A stretch of DNA of 64,000 nt from Hippasteria phrygiana (taxonomy: Eukaryota > Echinodermata > Asteroidea > Valvatida > Goniasteridae), in contig JAZGUH010000537.1 in assembly GCA_037893225.1 (NCBI GenBank), positions 791,746 through 855,745 on the forward strand. The letters are read 5' to 3'. Position numbers and translations under genes: made by a program. Under the pieces are notes generated by a model. It made no database searches and was not told the origin of the DNA. It worked only from the letters and a program-made list of their open reading frames with translations. This document shows, piece after piece, positions 57,690 through 64,000 of the stretch (positions are counted from its first letter, which is position 1; each line of letters starts with the position of its first letter).

Positions 57690-57826
57690 GGTCGCGAGCC
57701 AGCGTGCGGAACCTGCACCGTCGTATCGAGACGACTTGGGTATGAATCGGGGTGTCATGCCCAGTAGAGGAGCCGCTTCGCTGCGATCTGCTGAAAATAA
57801 ATCTTCGATCCGAGGGATTTGCCCGC
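57690..57826 (+). rRNA. 28S rRNA 3'-end fragment (pseudogene)
   Basis: GCGTGCGGAACCTG, GAGACGACTTGGGTATGAATC and GTAGAGGAGCCGCTTCGCTG, then CGATCTGCTGAAAATAAATC and GAGGGATTTG, match in order the last ~130 nt of eukaryotic 28S rRNA (the ...CGCTGCGATCT...TGAAA... terminus). Embedded in the foldback element and not followed by a complete rDNA unit, so a captured fragment. Confidence 0.82.
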
Positions 57827-58189
57827 GCCGCAAACGGGCGAATCTTTCGGCCGAGGGAAGAGAAGAGAAGAGAAGATGAGAGAGACAGACAGACTACACA
57901 CGGTTGCATGCCCGATACACCGTTGCTGTAGGGGCGATTCTGCTGTTGGCAGCGCAAGCCAGGCGCGAAGAGAGGAGAGTTCTTCTCCGTCTCCAGGAGG
58001 GGGAGAGGGACCGGGCGTTATGCTTCGGGAGACCGGGAGAGGCCCATCTGCCGGACGGTGGCCCGCAAGGGAAAGGAGGCCCCCGCCACCTCGACGGGTG
58101 TCGGGCCCATGGAGATGGGACCGATCCCAGAGAGAAAAGTGCAAGTCGGACCTGTAGGACTTCCACCCGATTTTGTTTAGCCCGGAAAG

Positions 58190-58287
58190 TGTCGCGGCGA
58201 GGTGCTGACGCGGGCCTCTCTCGGGCGGGACGCCGGCGGCGTCGCCGTGCACCGGCAGAGATTCCGACTTAGAGGCGTTCAGCCGTA
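58190..58287 (-). rRNA. 28S rRNA fragment, antisense (pseudogene)
   Basis: On the minus strand, TACGGCTGAACGCCTCTAAG continues TCGGAAT, the highly conserved 28S segment lying a few hundred nt before the 3' end, followed by a GC-rich expansion-segment-like stretch. It is inverted relative to the 57690-57826 fragment. Confidence 0.78.
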
Positions 58288-59852
58288 CCCTTACGAAAAT
58301 CTCCCATGTTATTCCCATGTTATGAGAAATGTTGTCATGCATTGTAAACAATTCCCGTATTTTTACGGTGAAAAGCATGTAAATATCACGGTGAATAACC
58401 GTAAATGGACTGCGCGCTGCATTTTACGGGAAAAACCGTACTAATTTCGTGTTCACAAAAGTGAGGTTAAATTGCCGTGTTTGGTCAAAAATTACACTTT
58501 CTTGACCATAATATGTTTTATTCAAACAAATCATCACCGTTTTCACGCATGTCCAAAATGACAATTTGTTTCGATTTCTATTTTTTTCACTATTTTGCTT
58601 TAAAACACTGTACTTAACCATTTTGACATGCTTCTGCAAGCAAATCATCAATAATTTCCAAATTACATTAATGATGCAAGGGGCAGGCATCTCGATAATT
58701 GCATTTTGCGTTTTCACGAAGAGACGCGAACATGCCTGCACATTGAACGCATACAAAACGGCACGGCGAAAAGGCGTAAAAGTAGGTCAACTAAAATTTT
58801 CGTTTTCACGATCACGAAGGGACGCCTATCTTTGTTACAAATCCTGTACATTTACTGTGCACTTCCCGTTTTTGCTTCAACCCTAAAGACATTTTACGGG
58901 AAATTCCCGTAAATTTTACGGTTTTTCGCTGGCAACCCGTTTTACTGGGAATTTACCGTAAAATTATAATATACAGGCATTTTTTTTACAGTGTGGGAAT
59001 TACATGGTGAATTAGCCACCATGTAGCATGGGGTTTTTCCCATGGGGATTTTTCCCATGGAGTTTTTCCCAATGAATGATTTCAGAATTCCATGTCATTT
59101 CCCAAAGGATTCAAAATTTTCCCATGAAACTTTCCCACGTACGCCATGGGATTTATCCCATGCACCCCATGGGGATTGCCCCATGCACCATATGGGGATG
59201 CATGCACCCCGTGAGGCTTGTTACATGCACCCATGGGGATTGTCTCATGCACTCGATTGTGCCATGCATCCCGTGGAGATTGTCCAATGCACTCCATGGG
59301 AATTGTCCAATGCAGACTTCTCATTGCACCGCATGCGGATTTTCAGGGGCAAATTTTTGTGGTTTCCTGTGTGCTTGTTCAACAGAAAACTATAACAAAA
59401 TCCCAATGGTGTTCCCATGGTGTCCATAAAATCCCCATGGTGCTTCATGGTGTCCATAAAATCCCTATGGTGTTTCCATGGTGTCCATAAAATCCCCATG
59501 GTGATCTCATGGTGTCCATAAAATCCCCATGGTGTTCCCATGGTGTCCATAAAATCCCATTGGTGTCCATAACATCCCTATTGTGTTCCCATGGTGTCAT
59601 AAAATCCCCATGGTGTTCCCATAGGTGTTCCCACATTTTTGTAAGGGTAATCTCTCCGATGGTGGCTTCGCACCACCGGCCTCTCGACCGAGAGCGAGCG
59701 TGTACCAATGGTCCGAATCCGCGGCGAGGTTGTAACTCGCCGCGTCGAGATATTAACTCGCCGGCGAGATAGTAACTCGCCGCGGCGAGATAGTAACACA
59801 ATTTGTTTTGCTTTCCTGTGGCCCTTCTACGCTTCCGTAATAGTGTACTTAC

Positions 59853-60200
59853 AGCCCGCGATTTTTTTTCCCCAAACGTCATCCGAATAGGGCTGAGTAT
59901 ATAATGCAATGAATTCTCGCTGTCTGCCGAGCATTCCGATGGCCTAGTGGATACGGTGTTAGATTGTGAAGTAGAATATTGTGGGTTCGAGACCTCAACG
60001 TTACCAATTTTTTTTCTTCTAATTTCCAGCTTTGGAGTATTTTTTTAAAGGGAAATAAAGTCCAAAATTTCATTACGTTCGAATTCATTTTTTTTCTAAT
60101 TCGTGGCTCCGGAGGTTTTTTAAAAAGGGAATTAAAGTCCAAAATCTCATAGCATTAACCCTATTCGGATCGGATGTCGTTTGGGAAACATTCGCGGGCT
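59853..60200 (+). mobile_element. TIR element carrying tRNA-like Pol III boxes
   Basis: Ends AGCCCGCGATTTTTTTTCCC (left) and GGGAAACATTCGCGGGCT (right) are inverted, continuing to AAACGTCATCCGAATAGGG. Inside are A box TGGCCTAGTGGA (about 59940) and B box GGGTTCGAGACC (about 59979) at tRNA spacing, then a T run at 60009. Two ~85-bp direct repeats with AAAGTCCAAAAT follow. The tRNA acceptor stem does not pair, so it is not a functional tRNA. Confidence 0.7.
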
Positions 60201-60368
60201 CCAATCTTATAAGAGAACAAAATCCACTTTGAAGTTATTGGACTTACCAAACTAGCTTGCGACATTAAACACCAACAGGTATGTCGTAGATAGAGGGCAG
60301 GGTTTTGATTTGTTTGTGGGACCGAAATTTTGGGGTACTCTGAAAATATGGGGGGATACCCCCTTTAC

Positions 60369-60392
60369 CCCCCCCCCCCCCCCCCCCCCCCC
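60369..60392. repeat. dC tract
   Basis: About 24 C next to CCGCCGCTGGCTACGCCTATGG. Confidence 0.85.
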
Positions 60393-60604
60393 GCCGCTGG
60401 CTACGCCTATGGTGTATCCGTAGTACTCATGTTTTGTACACGTTTTGCAGCCATATACACGCAAATTGAACATTCGCAAGTTTTTTCGCTTTTTTGATCG
60501 TGGATCAAAAATGTTCACCGGAATGTTGTCCTTGGTGCTGTTGTCCATGAGAATGACAAAGATCGTTTAAGGGGAAGATCGGACACTCCGCTGAAAAAGT
60601 GAAA

Positions 60605-60765
60605 CAGGAAGTAGTTGCTATGTGGAAGGCCCCCCCCCCCCCCCCCCCCCCCCCCGGCGGCATTTGGGGCGTAATAAAAAAACAAAAAGAAATAGTGTTT
60701 TTACGACGATTTTAGGACGATTCTGACGTTGCTTGCCCTCCCTGGCACAAAAAGCTGGATACGCT
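60605..60765 (-). repeat. Inverted copy of the dispersed repeat at 38985-39110
   Basis: A dC run (60630-60655), then GGCGGCATTTGGGGCGTAAT to CCTCCCTGGCACAAAAAGCT, reads as the reverse complement of 38985-39110. Confidence 0.75.
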
Positions 60766-61907
60766 GCTGGTCTACTCGAAGGTCGCATATTCTTCTTTAA
60801 CAGGTACGGTTCGGTATCCTGTGCATAGCGTTGTTCTCAACGTAGTTTGGTTTGTTGGTAACCACTCCGCAGGTAGGAATGTCTTACTTGGTGCCGGCTT
60901 GGAAGAAGAATCTTGCCCACTCGGAACCCAGTGTCAGCTCCGCAATCGCAGTCGGGACATCCATTGATACACTCTCACGATATACCGGCTCACTACCTGT
61001 TCCTGACAGAGGGCTGCCTGAGCGTGTCATCATATAAATGGCAAGTATGCGAACAGGGTCCTCATTTGTGGGAGAGCTTCTTGGCAACAGCCAAGACATA
61101 TGTGACCCGCTCTGGAAAAAGGTATATTATGTCGCAAAATATGAAAAATGAGTTTCATGTATGTTTGGAAAGCCGGCAATGTAAGCTTTCATTTAGTACA
61201 TGATAGAGCTCCAAAGCCCTTTCCGTTCTGGAGATATCGCGTTTCTGCATATTAATTAGTTCTATGGAGTTCAAATTGCACAACAGAGAAAACAGGCATT
61301 GAAATAGCTTGTTCCAATACAATGCAATGGGACAATGTACTCTAAAAGGCTTATTTTTTTCACTTTATTCACTGAAATCAACATTGTTGCGCACTAAACC
61401 TGAAACTTTAGATATTTAAGATGTCATTTAAGGCAAAACAAAAAAATGAATTTTGAAAAAATATGTCACCCTCTCAACATTGAAAGGGCCATTACACGTA
61501 AATGCATAGCGCGACTTATATCACCTTTTTCTGGAGCGGGTCACAAAAATCTGTTCGAACCTGGACGCGGCCTGAAACTCACTCTCATCGAAATCGAATC
61601 CGAGTTGGGGATCACATTGTGGCGTCTACCCCTTTAAGGTTGACCGGTCAGCCGAGGTCAACGCATTCAGCGTAACCATAAACACAGCCATCACGTGACT
61701 GTACTAACCACTCGGCACAAGTAAGGCTGGTTGGTACCCTGTATATATTTATAGTGACTTCTGCATGCATTTCTTCGCTGGTTGGACAACACGTGAGTAA
61801 GAAGGTCATCCATCTTGTTTTTGGACTGCTAACGGAAGTTTTAGCACAAGTTACAACCAGTTTTCGTCAACGAATTTTGACGTTTTGATATAATTGTTTG
61901 GAGCAAG
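60766..61907. other. Intergenic, no gene seen
   Basis: Frames at 60852-61037 and 60913-61203 overlap in different frames and show no recognised domain. A 5' retrotransposon leader probably lies in the last few hundred bp. Confidence 0.4.
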
Positions 61908-62500
61908 ATGGAGCAGCTTCTCGGTGATCGCAAGTTGAAGCCCTCGATCCTCAAGCAACTGTTTTTGCACAGATTACTGACCAACGTCCAGTTGATTTTG
62001 GCGTCGACTAGCGATGAGGTGGACATCACCCAGCTTGCAAAGCTCGCATACAAGATAGTTGAGGTTGCACCGCCTGCCGCACAATCTTGTGCCGTAGTGT
62101 CGAGACCAGACCCACCACCACAGGCCGCGAGACAAACGTCCAAAGCGAGTGAAATACAACAGTTGTGAGCTCAAGTAGAGAAGCTAACGGCACAAATGGC
62201 AGTTCTCATCAAGCAAGACCGCAACCGGCAAGGTAATTCACGAAGCCGCGACAACAACCGTGACCGTTCTCAAAGGCGCCATGATCGCAGTTCTTCGTCG
62301 TCGCATGACAACACCACAGGTGCATGCTGGTACCACTGTACGTTTGGCGACAAGGCCATTAACTGCAAGGAACCGTGCAACTACTCCATCATGGCAGAAA
62401 CAACCCAAGCGGAGGTCAGGGAAACACCAACGCCAGCGAGTAAGGGCGACATGTTCTGCTGGCACATCAACCCAACGTCGCCTTTTGTACGTGTATGATA
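61908..62500 (+). pseudogene. Ty3/Gypsy gag C-terminal part
   Basis: 61908-62168 encodes MEQLLGDRKLKPSILKQLFL, then DITQLAKLAYKIVE; a TGA at 62166-62168 interrupts the frame. Downstream is an Arg-rich stretch and CWYHCTFGDKAINCKEPC, the C-terminal Cys motif of this gag group. The capsid N-terminal half is missing. Confidence 0.8.
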
Positions 62501-62886
62501 AAATCTCGGGCTCCAAGTTTTTGGTCGATACAGGTGCCGAAGTCAGCATTATCCCTCCATCATCACAGGACAAGCAGCATCGCCGGAGTGATTTTGTTCT
62601 CGAAGCGATAAACAAGACTCAGATACCTACATTTGGTGAGCGCTCAATGACTCTCGACTTAGGATTGAGACGCACATGTAGGTGGATTTTTACTGTCGCA
62701 GATGTACATGTTGCGATATTGGGTTCAGACTTTCTGCAACATTTTGGGTTGATTGTGGACATTCGCAACCGAAAGTTGGTAGACACAACTACTAATTTGA
62801 GCATTCGAGTTGTGGCATCACGTGCCCAGGCATTGGTCCCGGTTTTTGCGAGCCCCACCCAGAAACACACTATTCCGCCATCTTGA
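62470..62886 (+). pseudogene. Ty3/Gypsy aspartic protease
   Basis: LVDTGAEVSIIP is the catalytic DTGA motif; AILGSDFLQHFGLIVD is the second conserved segment. The frame ends at TGA 62884-62886 before the reverse transcriptase. Confidence 0.88.
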
Positions 62887-63711
62887 GAGAACAACCAACA
62901 ATCACCCGACCTTGTTTAGGGACGCAGTGCCAAAACACGACATAACTCACCACATCGAAACTAAAGGACCACCGGTCGTAGCGCGACCACGGCGACTTGC
63001 CCCAGAGAAACTCAAGGCAGCCAAGGCAGAGTTTGATCATATGCTGCAGTTGGAATTATTCGCCCCTCGAACAGTAGCTGGGCGTCAGCTCTCCACATGG
63101 TACCAAAAGGGACCCAAGGTGATTGGAGACCTTGTGGGGACTATCGAGCCCTTAACAATGCCACACCGTGCCGGATCGCTATCCGATCCCACATATACAC
63201 GACATCACATCTTCGCTGCACGGGCGGACTGTTTTCTCAAAGGTCGACATCAGATCCCTGTTGAACCGAGCGACATACCAAAAACCGCGATAACCACACA
63301 TTTGGCATGTTCGAATTTCTACGAATGCCTTTTGGGCTACGGAACGCAGCTCAGTCCTTTCAACGGTTCATTGACCAGGTCCTACGTGGCTTAGACTTCG
63401 TGTTTGCCTACATCGATGACTTGCTCATTGCCAGCCGAAATGAGGATGAACATGAGTCCCATCTTCGCACGCTATTTGAGCGCCTTGAGCAATACGGAGT
63501 AGTAGTGAATCCCGCCAAGTGCGAGTTTGGAGTCCCATCATTGGAATTTCTGGGCCACCACATCGATCAACATGGCATCCGACCACTAGACACAAAGATC
63601 ACAGTCATTGAGCAGTTCCCGGTTCCACGTTCGACCAAGAAGTTGCGTGAATTTCTCGGTCTAGTGAACTTCTATTCGTACCACAGTGTGCTTCGTTGTT
63701 ACAGCCCCTGA
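62887..63711 (+). pseudogene. Ty3/Gypsy reverse transcriptase
   Basis: HHIETKGPPVVARPRRLAPEKL marks the RT N-terminus. The middle (63070-63300) is scrambled by frameshifts. 63307-63711 reads FLRMPFGLRNAAQSFQ, the catalytic FAYIDDLLIA, and LREFLGLVNFYSYH. Followed by a jump that removes the RNase H domain. Confidence 0.88.
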
Positions 63712-63769
63712 CAGACTTACTTGGTGGTAAGCCCAAGAAGGAACTCGAACTGACAAATGCTGCAATTGA

Positions 63770-64000
63770 TGCCTTCAAAGCAGTGAGGTATCAGGGCGAC
63801 ACTCAAACTGATCAGCACACGTTTTGTGTGGCCTAGCATGAATCAAGATGTGCGATCTTGGGCGAAGGCTTGCATGCAGTGCAGACATCGAAAGTGCAAC
63901 GGCATTCAGTGACTTCATGGCACCAGACGCGCGTTTCGACCACATCCACATCGACATTGTCGGTCCGCTCCCGCCATCAAACGGCTGTGCGTACCTTCTC
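63770..64000 (+). pseudogene. Ty3/Gypsy integrase remnant, cut by window end
   Basis: STRFVWPSMNQDVRSWAKAC and CMQCRHRKC form the Cys half of the HHCC zinc module, then a stop or shift, then FDHIHIDIVGPLPPSNG, the first catalytic Asp region. The distance from the RT shows an internal deletion of RNase H and the integrase N-terminus. Confidence 0.85.

Larger units (their letters stand above)
57028..59839. mobile_element. 2.8-kb foldback element with CCATGG-rich arms and captured 28S rDNA
   Basis: Tips TACGGAAGCGTAGAAGGGCC (57028) and its complement (ending 59839). Arms of ~600-750 bp mirror each other: the GAGATAGTAAC array, a GGACC(G/A)TTGGTACACGCTC segment, CGAGAGGCCGGTGGTGCGAA, runs of CCATGGGGATTTTATGGACA units, a GTTGAACAAGCACA segment, and CATGGAGTGCATTGGACAAT units. 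The middle contains 28S fragments and a TTTTACGGG/CCCGTAAA-rich palindromic section ending TTTTTTTACAGTG. No transposase. Confidence 0.82.

Noticed and set aside
57464..58378. Several overlapping open frames of 80-207 aa
   Set aside because: GC-rich 28S-derived and repeat DNA with open frames on all strands; no protein signature.
59934..60010. Functional tRNA gene
   Set aside because: A and B boxes fit but acceptor and anticodon stems do not pair; it sits within a TIR element.

Overview
This window is eukaryotic, from a repeat-dense marine-invertebrate-like genome. An echinoderm or related deuterostome is a guess that the sequence does not prove. Signs are GT-AG and GC-AG introns, a single-exon rhodopsin-like GPCR, tRNA-derived SINEs, many MITE and foldback elements, LINE, DIRS and Ty3/Gypsy retroelements, a 28S rRNA fragment, and dG/dC runs of 10-35 nt that often sit in transposon ends.

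The main object is a complete Polinton/Maverick element at 7300-31774. It has 209-bp terminal inverted repeats starting 5'-AG and a 6-bp target duplication, TATGGC, at 7294-7299 and 31775-31780. On the minus strand it carries a virion block: adenain-like protease, major capsid protein, basic pX/pVI-like protein, minor capsid protein, integrase with chromodomain, two conserved unknowns and a packaging ATPase. Further right is a protein-primed DNA polymerase B gene. I model it with four exons, three phase-0 introns (one GC-AG), an N-terminal zinc-finger region, a huge Asp tract and two frameshifts. On the plus strand beside the left repeat is a WW + PC4 gene. A strong phase-matched splice could join its WW part to a downstream ATG-less exon with a Cys/His cluster, giving two proteins from one locus. 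The terminal repeats are dense with palindromic transcription-factor sites (two NRF-1-like, four CRE, one E-box). Just inside each repeat lies a run of contiguous p53-type decamers, the least expected signal in the window.

An 8-kb Tx1-like LINE (about 16336-24426, plus strand) is nested between the ATPase and polymerase genes. Its ORF1 has one frameshift, and its ORF2 is broken by a GT...AG-bounded insert containing a 57-bp direct repeat.

Left of the Polinton (1-7293) I see only repeats: a TTAA-flanked foldback element, a palindrome-rich foldback element, a MITE and tandem arrays. To the right (31.8-64 kb) are a helicase-like exon cut by a MITE, a decayed LINE (33.5-35.5 kb), a SINE (40 kb), a foldback element (42.2-43.1 kb), the GPCR (43.5-44.4 kb), a 2.3-kb TIR element with a possible solo LTR, a palindromic MITE, and a DIRS element (52.1-56.7 kb) whose recombinase is split by a segment holding a Crypton-like exon. 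Then come a 2.8-kb foldback element that has captured 28S rDNA, a TIR element with tRNA-like promoter boxes, and a defective Ty3/Gypsy element running off the end.
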